Assembly (NCBI GenBank): GCA_027489035.1 | Contig: JAIYAN010000015.1 | Coordinates: 289,852 to 353,851 of the forward strand | Origin: Chitinophagaceae bacterium | GTDB lineage: Bacteria; Bacteroidota; Bacteroidia; Chitinophagales; Chitinophagaceae | Reading direction: 5' to 3' | DNA length: 64,000 nt | Part shown: piece after piece, positions 34,922 to 44,635 of the stretch | How positions within the stretch are numbered: the first letter of the stretch is position 1 | Layout: every line of letters begins with the position of its first letter | Notes under the pieces: generated by a model | The model's input: the letters and a program-made list of their open reading frames with translations, nothing else | The model's database searches: none | Told to the model about the DNA's origin: nothing | Position numbers and translations under genes: made by a program

Positions 34922-35875
34922 TTAATCGTTTTTCTTTTCAATATGCGTTCTTTTATCCGACAATATTTTTATGGAGTTGATGCTCACGTTTAATTCGAAG
35001 CCAATCAAAATGGCCAAAGAATTAATGTAAATCAATGCCATTACCATCATGATGGTTCCAATTGAGCCATATAGTACATTGTACTTGCTAAAATTGGTTA
35101 CAAAAACCGAGAATGCAAATGAAGATAAAATGCTCAGAAAAGTAGTTGTTAGTGTGCCTGGGGAAGTGAATTTCCATTGTTTTTCAACTGATGGGGCATA
35201 TTTGAAAATAAAGCCAATGGCAAAGAAAATGAGTAAGAGGATAAAAATCCATCTGGTATTTGCAAAAATATTTCGCCAAGTTGGGTCTGAAATTAACCAT
35301 TCCAACAAAGCACCTTGTGAAATAAGCAGAATGAAATAACCTAGAAAAAGTCCAAAAATTATAACGGTTAATTTAATGGCCATCCATCTGGATAACAAAC
35401 CCATTCTTTTTTCAAACCCAAGGTATTTTCTTTTATTAAATGAAATAATTAGTCCCATCATTCCATTTGAAGCAAAAAATAACGACATTAATAATCCAAG
35501 GGATAATACACCAATCCTGTTTTCATAAATAAATGAATCCACAAATTTGATCATTTCGTGATTGTAGACTTTTGAAGGAACGATATCGAAAATAATGGTG
35601 TGTAATTGTTTTTGAATAGATTTCTTTGAAATGAATGGTAGGTTTGGAATCAAGGTAAACAAAAACAATAAAGAAGGCGGAATGGCCATGATGAAATTAT
35701 AGGAAATGGCGGAAGCTCTTTCTGATAGTCCATTTGCCCTCAATTGCTTCAAAAAAAAACGAAGTACGTCATACAAAGGAACTCCTTCAAAACCAGGCAA
35801 TATCAATGTTTTGGATCTGTTTACAAGTATAGCCAGTGGTGTTTTAGTAAGTAATATGCGCTCAATTTTTTTCAA
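34922..35875 (-). CDS. YihY/BrkB-family inner-membrane protein
   Basis: The 317-residue protein has about six transmembrane helices and the YihY blocks LRANGLSERASAISYNFIMA and SNGMMGLIISFNKR. The family was once called RNase BN in error and its role is unknown. Its start overlaps the mltG stop by 14 bases, so the two genes are co-transcribed. Confidence 0.88.
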   Translation of the reverse strand: MKKIERILLTKTPLAILVNRSKTLILPGFEGVPLYDVLRFFLKQLRANGLSERASAISYNFIMAIPPSLLFLFTLIPNLPFISKKSIQKQLHTIIFDIVPSKVYNHEMIKFVDSFIYENRIGVLSLGLLMSLFFASNGMMGLIISFNKRKYLGFEKRMGLLSRWMAIKLTVIIFGLFLGYFILLISQGALLEWLISDPTWRNIFANTRWIFILLLIFFAIGFIFKYAPSVEKQWKFTSPGTLTTTFLSILSSFAFSVFVTNFSKYNVLYGSIGTIMMVMALIYINSLAILIGFELNVSINSIKILSDKRTHIEKKND

Positions 35876-36899
35876 TTTGTTTTGCTTTTTTTCTTAAAAT
35901 CAACGTGTCTAATGCTTTTTGATAAGCTTTTGCAAATACCAGATGTTGCTGATAATTACTTGCGAAATTTGAATATCCTTTAAAATCAGGTTTTGCCACA
36001 AAGAAAATATAATCTGTTTTCGGCGCATTTAACACCGCATCGATTGTATTTATTGATGGGGTACAAATAGGTCCAGGGGGTAAACCCGATTTATAATACG
36101 TGTTATAAGGCGAAGGGAAATCCAAATGTCCATGTAAAATTCTTTTTAATTCAAAATCTCGCATGGCATATTTTACGGTAGGATCGGCTTCCAACTTCAT
36201 GCCTTTTTTTAATCGATTAAAGTACACACTGGCTATTAATCCCTTGTCTGATTCTTTTGTGGTTTCTTCTTCTACAATACTAGCGATGGTATAAATTTCT
36301 TCAGGAGAATATCCCAATGATTTGGCTTTGATTGTTCTTTTGCCTTCCCAGAAATAATCATGCTGTCTTTTTAAACGATCTAATATTTTTTTGAATGAAC
36401 CATTCCACCAAAATAAATAAGAGTTAGGAATCAAAACAGTCATTACGGTATTGGTATCTAATTGATATGGAGCTAACGAATCGTTGCTCATTAAAAATCG
36501 AATGGCCTCTAAAGAGTCTGCTTCGAAATTGGTACCAATTTTTTTTGCAAGATCTTCTTTGGTTCTCATCTTATTGATTACAAATCGAACTTCATGTTGT
36601 TTGCCTGATTTCAATTTTCGAATCAAATTGAAAGTACTCATCCCATTTGAGATCTCGTATTTACCTGGTTTTACTTGTTTTTTATATCCAGTAAATGAAG
36701 CCAATAAATCAAATGTAAAATAACTAGATAGTATTTTTTTTTCTTTAAGATTTGCTAGTACATCTTCATATTTATCACCGGTATAAACATAAAAATATTT
36801 ATCACTTTTAGCATTTACATTTGGCCCCATTACAAACCACAATACTACAATGGCTAAAATGATTAAAGTTGTTGAAATAATTAAAGCGATTTTTTTCAT
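35862..36899 (-). CDS. mltG: endolytic murein transglycosylase MltG
   Basis: MltG cuts nascent peptidoglycan strands in the inner membrane and sets glycan length. The 345-residue protein has one N-terminal transmembrane helix and the YceG domain. Its catalytic glutamate is probably in IASIVEEET; other family blocks are LEADPTVKYA, SPYNTY and GLPPGPICTPS. A TTG just before the ATG at 36899 gives an alternative start three bases earlier. Confidence 0.94.
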   Translation of the reverse strand: MKKIALIISTTLIILAIVVLWFVMGPNVNAKSDKYFYVYTGDKYEDVLANLKEKKILSSYFTFDLLASFTGYKKQVKPGKYEISNGMSTFNLIRKLKSGKQHEVRFVINKMRTKEDLAKKIGTNFEADSLEAIRFLMSNDSLAPYQLDTNTVMTVLIPNSYLFWWNGSFKKILDRLKRQHDYFWEGKRTIKAKSLGYSPEEIYTIASIVEEETTKESDKGLIASVYFNRLKKGMKLEADPTVKYAMRDFELKRILHGHLDFPSPYNTYYKSGLPPGPICTPSINTIDAVLNAPKTDYIFFVAKPDFKGYSNFASNYQQHLVFAKAYQKALDTLILRKKAKQIEKN

Positions 36900-36924
36900 C
36901 AAAAATGATTAGAACTCAATTTAA

Positions 36925-36954
36925 AATAAAAACCCCGCGTATTATGGCGAGGTT
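36925..36954 (-). terminator. terminator of the miaB-secG operon
   Basis: Read on the minus strand AACCTCGC pairs with GCGGGGTT (one U-G wobble) and is followed by TTTTTATTT, just after the secG stop. It isolates the operon from mltG. Confidence 0.82.
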
Positions 36955-36984
36955 GAATAATTTTACAATTTATTTAATAACTAA

Positions 36985-37317
36985 TTATGGGTTTGTAACC
37001 GGCATAGTTCCTGTGTTTGCAGGTGTAGTACTTTGTTTTTGACCAGAGGTAGAAATATTGTCGATTAAACCATTTTTTTTGTTTGCAGATTCTTTTGGAA
37101 TAAATGCAGGTGATAATAAACACAACAAACCAACAACTGCTGAAAATATCCATGTTCCTTTTTCCAAAACATCAGTTGTTTGTTTTACACCCATCAATTG
37201 ATTGCCTACACCACCAAATGATCCAGATAATCCGCCACCTTTAGGGTTTTGAATCAATACAATTAATCCCAAAATAATCGAAGCGATAATAATTAAAATT
37301 CCAAATAGTATTAACAT
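36985..37317 (-). CDS. secG: preprotein translocase subunit SecG
   Basis: A 110-residue protein with two transmembrane helices flanking the conserved loop IQNPKGGGLSGSFGG. SecG assists protein export through SecYEG. The C-terminal tail is longer and more polar (Thr/Pro/Asn-rich) than in E. coli. Last gene of the operon. Confidence 0.93.
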   Translation of the reverse strand: MLILFGILIIIASIILGLIVLIQNPKGGGLSGSFGGVGNQLMGVKQTTDVLEKGTWIFSAVVGLLCLLSPAFIPKESANKKNGLIDNISTSGQKQSTTPANTGTMPVTNP

Positions 37318-37318
37318 G

Positions 37319-38029
37319 TTATTTATCTTTTAAATGTTCTAATTTGTTTGCAAAGTAAATACTTTTAGCAGGATAAAGCAAACTTAATTTTTTAAATATT
37401 TCTTCCGCTTGTTCATATTTACCTTGTTGCATATAAACTTCACCCATTGATTCTGTTACAATTTCATCTTCTTCATTGCTTTTTTCTGCAAGTTGTTCTA
37501 CTTTCTTGTCTATGACAGTTGTTTCTGGCAATCGATTACCATTGGTGCTTTTCATTGTTTTTAGCCATGCTGTAAACGTTTTAAGCTGATTTCCCAGTTT
37601 ATCGTTGGCTTTAATTTCTTCACTTAATTTAATCCCTTGTGAGGCAAAATAATCTGTTGTGAATAACGGCTCAAATAATAGTTCTTCTTTTTCCGCTGGT
37701 TTTTCTGTGTCAGGTTTAGTTAATAATGTTTCTGGTGTTGTTTCTAAACGTACCAAATTTTCAGCGATTTCAACTTGTTTTTCAACAACTGCTTCCGTTT
37801 CGTTCTGGTGTAATGTTAAATGTAAGTTGTACGGGTTATTAAAGTGAAGCGCCAACTTTGCAGCAATATAAGGGTAACTACTGTGTTCAACTTCCGTTTC
37901 TTTTAGTTGAAAAAAATGAATTAAGCTAAAATAAGGGTATGCTTTCGCTTCTTCTTGCAGCATGCTGAGATTATCGGAATCCCGAGCATTTTTATTAAAT
38001 AACTGTTTAAATAAAACTTGATGCTGCAT
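37319..38029 (-). CDS. TPR-like protein of unknown function
   Basis: From the ATG at 38029 the product has 236 residues (an upstream TTG is rejected). It is cytoplasmic, with acidic low-complexity in the middle. The C-terminal segment GEVYMQQGKYEQAEEIFKKLSLLYPAKSIYFANKLEHL forms at least one clear tetratricopeptide repeat. It sits one base before secG and behind lptE, so it may be an assembly factor for envelope export. That link is by context only. Confidence 0.75.
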   Translation of the reverse strand: MQHQVLFKQLFNKNARDSDNLSMLQEEAKAYPYFSLIHFFQLKETEVEHSSYPYIAAKLALHFNNPYNLHLTLHQNETEAVVEKQVEIAENLVRLETTPETLLTKPDTEKPAEKEELLFEPLFTTDYFASQGIKLSEEIKANDKLGNQLKTFTAWLKTMKSTNGNRLPETTVIDKKVEQLAEKSNEEDEIVTESMGEVYMQQGKYEQAEEIFKKLSLLYPAKSIYFANKLEHLKDK

Positions 38030-38064
38030 AATCAAATATAAATAAAAAAAAACTACAATTTCTA

Positions 38065-38580
38065 TTACCAGTTGGAAAATATTTTATTAAAAATCTCGTC
38101 TGACAAATTTTTTACAATGTCTTCATTCAAATTCGATTCTGCTTGCGACAAACTTAGGTTGCCATTGTAATCAAATGTTCTGGATAGATCAGTTTCGAAG
38201 TTCTTTTTATCGTTTTGCTTGTTCTTAAACTGCAAATGAAACCCAACCGTTAATCTGTTTCCATTTGAATTGGTACCAGAAATACTAATGGTACTGGTAT
38301 AATATTGCGAAATGTATCCAGAAATATCATAATCTGCATCATCATTATTGGTTTGTTTCAATCTGGTTGTGCCAATAATTTTTTCCTTTAATTTTTCGGT
38401 AAGCTTAGGACTAAGTTGTGAGTTTACAAACTGCGCTTTATTTTCAAAATAATTCACCCTGAAATTTTTAACTTCCGGCGGTATGGGTGATGTATCATTA
38501 AATGAATACTTGCATGTGGCATTACAGAAAATTATAATTACAAACAAACAAATGCCATAAATAGAAAATAGTTTTCTCAT
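38065..38580 (-). CDS. lptE: LptE-like LPS-assembly lipoprotein
   Basis: LptE plugs and folds the LptD barrel that inserts LPS in the outer membrane. The 171-residue product (ATG at 38580; an earlier start would overlap the upstream gene) has a signal peptide ending NATCKYSF. The presumptive lipidated Cys is in a non-classical lipobox. The body begins with the FRVNYFENKAQFVNSQLSP block and LTEKLKEKI seen in Bacteroidota LptE. The lptD gene is not nearby. Confidence 0.82.
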   Translation of the reverse strand: MRKLFSIYGICLFVIIIFCNATCKYSFNDTSPIPPEVKNFRVNYFENKAQFVNSQLSPKLTEKLKEKIIGTTRLKQTNNDDADYDISGYISQYYTSTISISGTNSNGNRLTVGFHLQFKNKQNDKKNFETDLSRTFDYNGNLSLSQAESNLNEDIVKNLSDEIFNKIFSNW

Positions 38581-38596
38581 TTTAAACCCAATTAGA

Positions 38597-39856
38597 TTAA
38601 AGATGTTCAATATCGTATTCTTTTAACTTCCTGTATAGCGTTCTTTCGCTAATACCTAAATCAACCGATGCATCTCTACGTTTTCCGCGATGCTTCTTCA
38701 ACGCTTTAATGATAAGTTCTTTTTCTTTATCGATAATGCTTAAAGATTCTTCCACATCTTCATGATGTTGGATTTGATCTTGTGGCTTATTCGTTATAAT
38801 TAATGGTTGTTGATTTCCCGAATAATTATTTGTGTTTATTGAAGAAGTAGCGTTAAATGGGGTTATGGCATTTTGATTACCCATTTCTGGATTGAATACG
38901 GGAATAGATTGCGCCATCATTGGATTTTGAATCATATCAAAAACCATTTTCTTCAATTCATTTACATCTTTTTTCATATCGAAAAACAATTTGTAAAGAA
39001 TCTCTCTTTCATTAGCAAATTCCGCCTGACTAACCGCGCCTGGTCCGCCACTTAATGCCGGTAATCTACTGTAATTGTTTTCTGGTAAAAAATCGCGCAG
39101 ATTTTGTGCTGAAATTGATTTATCGGTACTCAAGACAGAGATTTGATCTGCGATGTTTTTTAATTCGCGCACATTTCCAGGCCATGAATAATTTATCAAA
39201 ATCTCTTTTGCTTCTTCTGTTAATTGTACTGATGAGGTTTTATATCTTTCTGCGAAGTCGGTTGCAAATTTTCTAAAGAGCAATAAGATGTCTTCTTTAC
39301 GGTCTCTTAATGATGGAACCCTTATTGGTACTGTATTTAATCTATAATATAAATCTTCTCTAAAACGTCCTTTTTGGGTAAATTCTAAAAGGTCTTTGTT
39401 TGTTGCTGCAATAACCCTCACATCTGTTTTTTGAACTTTACTGCTACCAACCCTAATGTATTCTCCTGTTTCCAAAACACGAAGCAATCTGGCTTGGGTT
39501 CCCAAAGGCATTTCTCCAATTTCATCCAAAAAGATGGTACCTCCATTTACGGTTTCGAAATAACCTTTTCGGCTATCTACGGCTCCGGTAAAAGATCCTT
39601 TTTCATGACCGAAAAGCTCGGAATCAATCGTTCCTTCAGGAATGGCGCCGCAGTTTACAGCTATAAAAGGATTGTGTTTCCTTGCAGATAAAGAATGTAT
39701 AATTTGTGAGAAAACTTCCTTTCCAACACCACTTTCTCCATTTATTAAAACACTTAAATCTGTATTGGCAACTTGTGTAGCTACATTCAATGCATGATTC
39801 AATGCTGTTGAATTACCAATGATGTTGAATCTATTTTTGATTAATTGTTGGTCCAT
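38597..39856 (-). CDS. sigma-54-interacting AAA+ transcription activator without sensor domain
   Basis: A 419-residue enhancer-binding protein. The AAA+ domain starts directly at the N-terminus, with Walker A GESGVGKE at 40-47, the sigma-54 contact loop GSFTGA at 87-92 (a Ser variant of GAFTGA), Walker B GGTIFLDE ending at 112, and an arginine finger region around FREDLYYRLN. A Gln/Asn-rich linker follows (about 285-370), then a Fis-type helix-turn-helix (RDASVDLGISERTLYRKL). With no receiver or GAF domain, activity must be set by level or partner. It lies between miaB and lptE, an order common in Bacteroidota. Confidence 0.9.
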   Translation of the reverse strand: MDQQLIKNRFNIIGNSTALNHALNVATQVANTDLSVLINGESGVGKEVFSQIIHSLSARKHNPFIAVNCGAIPEGTIDSELFGHEKGSFTGAVDSRKGYFETVNGGTIFLDEIGEMPLGTQARLLRVLETGEYIRVGSSKVQKTDVRVIAATNKDLLEFTQKGRFREDLYYRLNTVPIRVPSLRDRKEDILLLFRKFATDFAERYKTSSVQLTEEAKEILINYSWPGNVRELKNIADQISVLSTDKSISAQNLRDFLPENNYSRLPALSGGPGAVSQAEFANEREILYKLFFDMKKDVNELKKMVFDMIQNPMMAQSIPVFNPEMGNQNAITPFNATSSINTNNYSGNQQPLIITNKPQDQIQHHEDVEESLSIIDKEKELIIKALKKHRGKRRDASVDLGISERTLYRKLKEYDIEHL

Positions 39857-39866
39857 CGCGTTTTAA

Positions 39867-41279
39867 TTATGCTTTTGTTTTTCCAATTAATGTTCCGGCA
39901 GTACAGGCATGAATTTCAACGGTTACGTAATCGCCTTTTTTATAGTTCAATTTTGGAAAAACCACAACTTTATTCTGGTCGTTTCTGCCATAAAATTCGT
40001 TTTCATTTTTTTTGGAAACGCCTTCAATCAGTACTTTAAAGGTTTTACCTACATCACGTTGCATGCTTTCAAGTGAATGAATTCTATGCAAATCAACCAT
40101 TTCTTGAAGCCTTCTTTTTTTAACGTCTAAAGGAACATCATCTTTAAATCTTCTAGCCGCTAATGTTCCCGGCCTTTCCGAATAAAAATACATGTAGGCC
40201 AAATCGTATTTGCAGTATTGCATTAAACTTAAGGATTCCTGATGGTCTTCTTCTGTTTCTGTGCAAAATCCGGTAATCATATCTGTTGAAATGCCGCAAT
40301 CTGGCAAAATCTCTTTTATTCGGTTTATTTTAGCGATATACCATTCTCTACTGTATGTTCGGTTCATCATTTGCAACATTCTACTGCTTCCACTTTGAAC
40401 GGGCAAATGAATATAATTACAAATATTCTCATACTTCTTCATGGTGAAAAGCACGTCATCGGTAATGTCTTTTGGATGCGATGTTGAAAAACGTACACGC
40501 AGTAATGGTGAAATCAAGGCTACTTTTTCCATCAATTCTGCAAAACTTACGTTGGTTTTGGTTTCTTCATCTCGCCAATGATAACTATCTACGTTTTGTC
40601 CCAGTAGGGTTACTTCGCGATAGCCATCATTAAACAACGCTTCTGCTTCAAGTACAATGCTTTGTGCATTTCGGCTTCTTTCTCTTCCTCTGGTAAAAGG
40701 CACTACGCAAAACGAACACATGTTGTTACATCCGCGCATAATACTTACAAACGCATTTATTCCGTTGCTGTTTAAACGAATAGGAGAGATGTCGGCATAG
40801 GTTTCATCCCTGCTTAATAATACGTTAACCGCTTTTTGTCCGGTTTCTGCTTCTTCAATCAATTGAGGCAGAGTTCGGTATGCATCCGGACCAACAACGA
40901 TATCTACAAGTTTTTCTTCTTCAATTAAATTCCCTTTTAAACGTTCTGCCATACAACCCAAAACGCCAATCACCAAACCTGGCTTTTGCTTTTTCAATTG
41001 CTTAAATTCGGTTAAACGCTTTCTGATTTTCTCTTCCGCTTTTTCACGTATAGAGCAGGTATTAATTAAAACAACATCTGCATCTTCGATCACGGTTGTT
41101 GAACCTATATTTTCTTTTTGAAGAATAGAAGCTACAACTTCGCTATCCGCAAAATTCATGGCACAGCCATAACTTTCTATATAAAAATGTTTGTGAAAAT
41201 GCTGATTCGGCGTTTGTGTAGAAAAAGCTTCGCCTTGTCTTTCTTCATCATGTGATTTTGTTGAAATCAATTCCTGCAT
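39867..41279 (-). CDS. miaB: tRNA-2-methylthio-N6-dimethylallyladenosine synthase MiaB
   Basis: MiaB adds the 2-methylthio group to i6A37 in tRNAs reading UNN codons. The 470-residue protein has the UPF0004 domain with auxiliary cluster cysteines C39, C75 and C109. The radical-SAM motif CNNMCSFC has C184, C188 and C191, and a TRAM domain lies at the end ([10 protein letters not shown] to [11 protein letters not shown]). First gene of a five-gene operon reading through to secG. Confidence 0.95.
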   Translation of the reverse strand: MQELISTKSHDEERQGEAFSTQTPNQHFHKHFYIESYGCAMNFADSEVVASILQKENIGSTTVIEDADVVLINTCSIREKAEEKIRKRLTEFKQLKKQKPGLVIGVLGCMAERLKGNLIEEEKLVDIVVGPDAYRTLPQLIEEAETGQKAVNVLLSRDETYADISPIRLNSNGINAFVSIMRGCNNMCSFCVVPFTRGRERSRNAQSIVLEAEALFNDGYREVTLLGQNVDSYHWRDEETKTNVSFAELMEKVALISPLLRVRFSTSHPKDITDDVLFTMKKYENICNYIHLPVQSGSSRMLQMMNRTYSREWYIAKINRIKEILPDCGISTDMITGFCTETEEDHQESLSLMQYCKYDLAYMYFYSERPGTLAARRFKDDVPLDVKKRRLQEMVDLHRIHSLESMQRDVGKTFKVLIEGVSKKNENEFYGRNDQNKVVVFPKLNYKKGDYVTVEIHACTAGTLIGKTKA

Positions 41280-41301
41280 TTTTGACTAATTAAAATTTTG
41301 T

Positions 41302-41309
41302 CAAAGGTA
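41302..41309 (-). promoter_or_regulatory. -7 promoter box of the miaB operon
   Basis: On the minus strand TACCTTTG is an exact TAnnTTTG match 23 bases before the miaB ATG. Confidence 0.6.
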
Positions 41310-41419
41310 ATAGAAATTATTAGGAATGGTGACAGTATGGCAGAAGAAGTTTTGGGATTTTTTTGAATCGAAAATAGGAGAAAAAGAAGGGATGAGTGAT
41401 GAATTTTAAAGGTAAGATA

Positions 41420-41920
41420 TCAGGAAATTTTATTTCTTAACCAACTGTTTTTCAATGGTATTATCCAGTTTTCTTCTAATTCTTTTTTATGTAAAACGAT
41501 GTTATTGAAGTATAAGGTTTCGGTATTTATTAATTGCGATTCAAATGATTTTTGTATTTCTTGTAGTGGAATGAGCGCTATTTTTTCATTTATAAAGAAG
41601 CCAATTAGCTGCCTATTGAATAAACTTACCTTGTGCGTTTCTTCGATATTTTTGATTATCCTAACCGAACTATCAGTGCTACATCCGCTTATTTCTGATG
41701 CCGTTTCGTCGGCCATCAACACAATAAATTGATTGAAAAATACTTTACCAAACCCTTTTACTTTAGCACCATGACTTGTCCAATTTTTAGTGAATTCATC
41801 CAAAAGCTCATTTATTTGGGTTGTCTCTATTTCATTAAATGCCCTTTCGCCTTGATAAATCCACACCCTAGAATCAGCATGGAAATTTTCTGGAAGTGAT
41901 TTTTTGTATTCAGAAATCAT
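41420..41920 (-). CDS. conserved hypothetical protein, often misnamed ABC transporter ATPase
   Basis: The 166-residue protein contains WIYQGERAFNEIE and KGFGKVFFNQFIVLMADE, blocks found in a Bacteroidota-specific family that databases label ABC transporter ATPase. It has no Walker A, signature or Walker B motif, so that name is unsupported. It is the last gene of the iron-sulfur operon (29-base gap) and may assist that module. Confidence 0.75.
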   Translation of the reverse strand: MISEYKKSLPENFHADSRVWIYQGERAFNEIETTQINELLDEFTKNWTSHGAKVKGFGKVFFNQFIVLMADETASEISGCSTDSSVRIIKNIEETHKVSLFNRQLIGFFINEKIALIPLQEIQKSFESQLINTETLYFNNIVLHKKELEENWIIPLKNSWLRNKIS

Positions 41921-41949
41921 AGGGTTAGAAAATTGATTTTAAAAACGAA

Positions 41950-42729
41950 TTAAGATAAACAACTCGCTACCAATTCGGCAATATCCAATACTTGAACCTC
42001 ATCTTCTTTTTCGTTGTTTTTTACACCATCAGTAAGCATCGTATTACAAAAAGGACAAGCGGCTGCAATGATATTAGCACCGGTTGCCAATGCTTCATTG
42101 CTTCTTTCGATATTGATGCGTACATCTCCTTTTTCTTCCTCTTTAAACATTTGCGCACCACCAGCACCACAACATAGTCCGTTGCTTTTGCATCTTTTCA
42201 TCTCCACCAATGCCACGTCCATGGCTTCAAGTACGCTTCTAGGTGCTTCGTAAATATCATTTGCCCTTCCCAAATAACAACTATCGTGGTAAGTGATTTT
42301 TTTCCCTTTGAAGGCACCGCCATCTTTCATGTTTATCTTTCCCGAATCAATCAGCTGTTGTAAAAAAGTGGCATGATGAATTACCTCATAATTTCCGCCT
42401 AAAACAGGATATTCGTTTTTGAAAATATTAAAACAGTGCGGACAAGCCGTTACAATTTTTTTGATGTTGTAACCATTCAAAATCTGAATATTTTGATACG
42501 CCATCATTTGAAACATGAATTCGTTTCCAGCTCTACGTGCGGGATCGCCGGTACACATTTCTTCTTTACCCAAAATCCCATATTTTATGCCCACTTTTTC
42601 CAAAATGGTTACAAATGCTTTGGTGATTTTTTGAGCGCGTTGATCAAAACTTCCCGCACATCCCACCCAAAACAATACCTCTGGAGTTTCTCCCTTTGCT
42701 AAAAATTCTGCCATTGTAGGTACTTGCAT
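41950..42729 (-). CDS. CCG-domain (Fe-S) protein, HdrB/GlcF-like
   Basis: A 259-residue cytoplasmic protein with two cysteine-rich CCG-type domains. The first has GCAGSFDQ and ACPHCFNIF; the second has YHDSCYLGR, LCCGAGG and ACPFCNTM. These domains bind iron-sulfur clusters and occur in HdrB, GlcF, LutA and GlpC. It is 28 bases after a membrane ferredoxin-type gene; together they resemble a two-protein quinone-linked oxidoreductase whose substrate dehydrogenase is not visible. Confidence 0.88.
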   Translation of the reverse strand: MQVPTMAEFLAKGETPEVLFWVGCAGSFDQRAQKITKAFVTILEKVGIKYGILGKEEMCTGDPARRAGNEFMFQMMAYQNIQILNGYNIKKIVTACPHCFNIFKNEYPVLGGNYEVIHHATFLQQLIDSGKINMKDGGAFKGKKITYHDSCYLGRANDIYEAPRSVLEAMDVALVEMKRCKSNGLCCGAGGAQMFKEEEKGDVRINIERSNEALATGANIIAAACPFCNTMLTDGVKNNEKEDEVQVLDIAELVASCLS

Positions 42730-42757
42730 ATTCTTTAAATTTTTATAAAACTAAAAA

Positions 42758-44068
42758 TTAATTTTCTTTGGTCCAGGCATCTCTATCATCTGGACTTAAT
42801 TTCCAAGGTGCAAAATTGTTTTCAATATTGCCAAACATTCCGTTCCATTCTTGCGGTGCGTTGCTGTCTTCCATAATCAAACTTCTGCGCAATTCCATAA
42901 TGATATCGAGTGGATTTATACTCACCGGACATTCTTGTACGCAGGCATTACAAGTAGTGCAAGCCCTTAATTCTTCAACCGTAATATAATCATTCAACAA
43001 TTTTTTGCCATCGTCTTTGAACTCGCCGTTTTGTTTGATGTTTAAACCTACTTCTTCCAATCGATCTCTGGTGTCCATCATTATTTTTCTTGGACTCAAT
43101 AATTTCCCAGTTTGGTTTGCAGGGCAAGCTGTTGAGCATCTTCCACATTCTGTGCAGCTGTAAGCATCCAACAAACTTTTCCAACTCAAATCCATCACGT
43201 CTTTAGCGCCAAATGTGGTGGGTGGAGCATCGCCTGTAGGCGCCAATTCTGGTTGCATCATATACTTTACTTCGTTCTGTACATTTACCATGTTTTTTAC
43301 TTCGCCGATTGGGTTTAATCGGGCATAATAAGCATTTGGAAAAGCTAGAATGATGTGGAGATGTTTGCTATAAGGGAGATAATTTAAAAAAGCAAAAATG
43401 CCAATAATGTGCAACCACCAGCAACTTCTTTCAATCAAAACAAGTTGAGCAACAGAAATGGAATCAAATAAAGGGACTAAAAAACCTGAAAAAATAAAAG
43501 ATCCGGTTGCGTGATAATGTTCATTGCCTTTTAATTGAATAGCTGAATCTGCAGCATTCATGGTTAGAAACAAACTCATCAAAATGATTTCAGTGACTAA
43601 AATGTAATTCGCATCCGATTTTGGCCATCCGTTTAAATCTTTACTCATAAAGCGTTTTAGCTTCATAATGTTTCTTCTATATAAAAATACGATGCAAACT
43701 GCAATTACACCAAAAGCCAAAACTTCAAAAAAATTGATTAAGAAATTATATAAATTTCCGAGTGGTTCAAAAAACAAACGATGGGTTCCTAGAACACCGT
43801 CTAAAATTATTTCTAAAACCTCAACATTAATGATGATAAAGCCAGCGTAGATGATTAAATGCATGATGGCAACCGTTGGGTTTCGAAACATTTTCTTTTG
43901 ACCAAGCGCCAAAAGAATAACATTCCTCCATCTTAAATTTGGGTTGTCAGATAAATCTTCTGGCTTACCCAGAAAAATATTTTTCTTTATTTGCAAAATG
44001 TTTTTGGAAAATAACCAAATTGCATAGGTTGCTAGCAGTAAAAATGCCACTTGTTGTATATATTGCAT
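42758..44068 (-). CDS. membrane-bound 4Fe-4S ferredoxin-type protein (HdrC/NarI-like)
   Basis: A 436-residue protein. The N-terminal half has about five to six transmembrane helices, as in NarI/DsrM-type cytochrome b subunits. The C-terminal half has two 4Fe-4S motifs, CTECGRCSTACP and CTTCNACVQECP. It probably passes electrons between the CCG protein encoded next to it and the quinone pool. First gene of a three-gene operon. Confidence 0.87.
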   Translation of the reverse strand: MQYIQQVAFLLLATYAIWLFSKNILQIKKNIFLGKPEDLSDNPNLRWRNVILLALGQKKMFRNPTVAIMHLIIYAGFIIINVEVLEIILDGVLGTHRLFFEPLGNLYNFLINFFEVLAFGVIAVCIVFLYRRNIMKLKRFMSKDLNGWPKSDANYILVTEIILMSLFLTMNAADSAIQLKGNEHYHATGSFIFSGFLVPLFDSISVAQLVLIERSCWWLHIIGIFAFLNYLPYSKHLHIILAFPNAYYARLNPIGEVKNMVNVQNEVKYMMQPELAPTGDAPPTTFGAKDVMDLSWKSLLDAYSCTECGRCSTACPANQTGKLLSPRKIMMDTRDRLEEVGLNIKQNGEFKDDGKKLLNDYITVEELRACTTCNACVQECPVSINPLDIIMELRRSLIMEDSNAPQEWNGMFGNIENNFAPWKLSPDDRDAWTKEN

Positions 44069-44144
44069 GCGATTACAATTATGGAACGCTAAGGTAAGGT
44101 TTTGATGTTTAAGGAAGCAAATTAAACCCGCAAAAAATACTAAG

Positions 44145-44633
44145 ATGATACTTGATAAAGAAACAGCACAAAGAAAGCTCCGTCGAATGGCATTGGAAAT
44201 TTCTGAAAAAAATTACGATAAAAATTCATTATTGTTGATTGGCATCAAATCAAACGGGATTTTTATTGCAAAAAAAATTGCTGAATTTTTAAAAGAAAGT
44301 TTTACGGGAAACATCGAATTATTGGAAATGACCGTAAATAAAAAAAATCCCATTGAAGTTAGTATAGATAAAAATGTAGATTTCAATGGCAAGTCAATCA
44401 TTTTAATAGACGATGTTGCCAATAGCGGTAGGGTGATGTTGTATGCATTAAAGCCCTTGATTGAGCAATTACCTGCTCAAATTGAAACTTTGGTTTTGGT
44501 GGAAAGGACACACAAGAAGTTCCCTATCGATGTGAATTATGTTGGCTTATCTATTGCCACTGCAAAAAACGAGAACATTGTTGTAGAGGTGCAAGACGGC
44601 GAGGTGATGGGGGCGTATATTGAGGCGGTTTAA
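44145..44633 (+). CDS. phosphoribosyltransferase-family protein (PyrR-like)
   Basis: A 162-residue type I PRTase with the PRPP-binding motif ILIDDVANSGR and the flexible-loop region. Length and layout resemble PyrR, the uracil-sensing attenuator and UPRTase, and related small PRTases. No pyrimidine genes lie beside it, so a nucleotide-salvage role is equally likely. Followed by repeat element C. Confidence 0.83.
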   Translation: MILDKETAQRKLRRMALEISEKNYDKNSLLLIGIKSNGIFIAKKIAEFLKESFTGNIELLEMTVNKKNPIEVSIDKNVDFNGKSIILIDDVANSGRVMLYALKPLIEQLPAQIETLVLVERTHKKFPIDVNYVGLSIATAKNENIVVEVQDGEVMGAYIEAV

Positions 44634-44635
44634 TA

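Noticed and set aside
38581..38610. Earlier start for lptE
   Set aside because: It would overlap the upstream regulator gene and put extra residues in front of a clear signal peptide.
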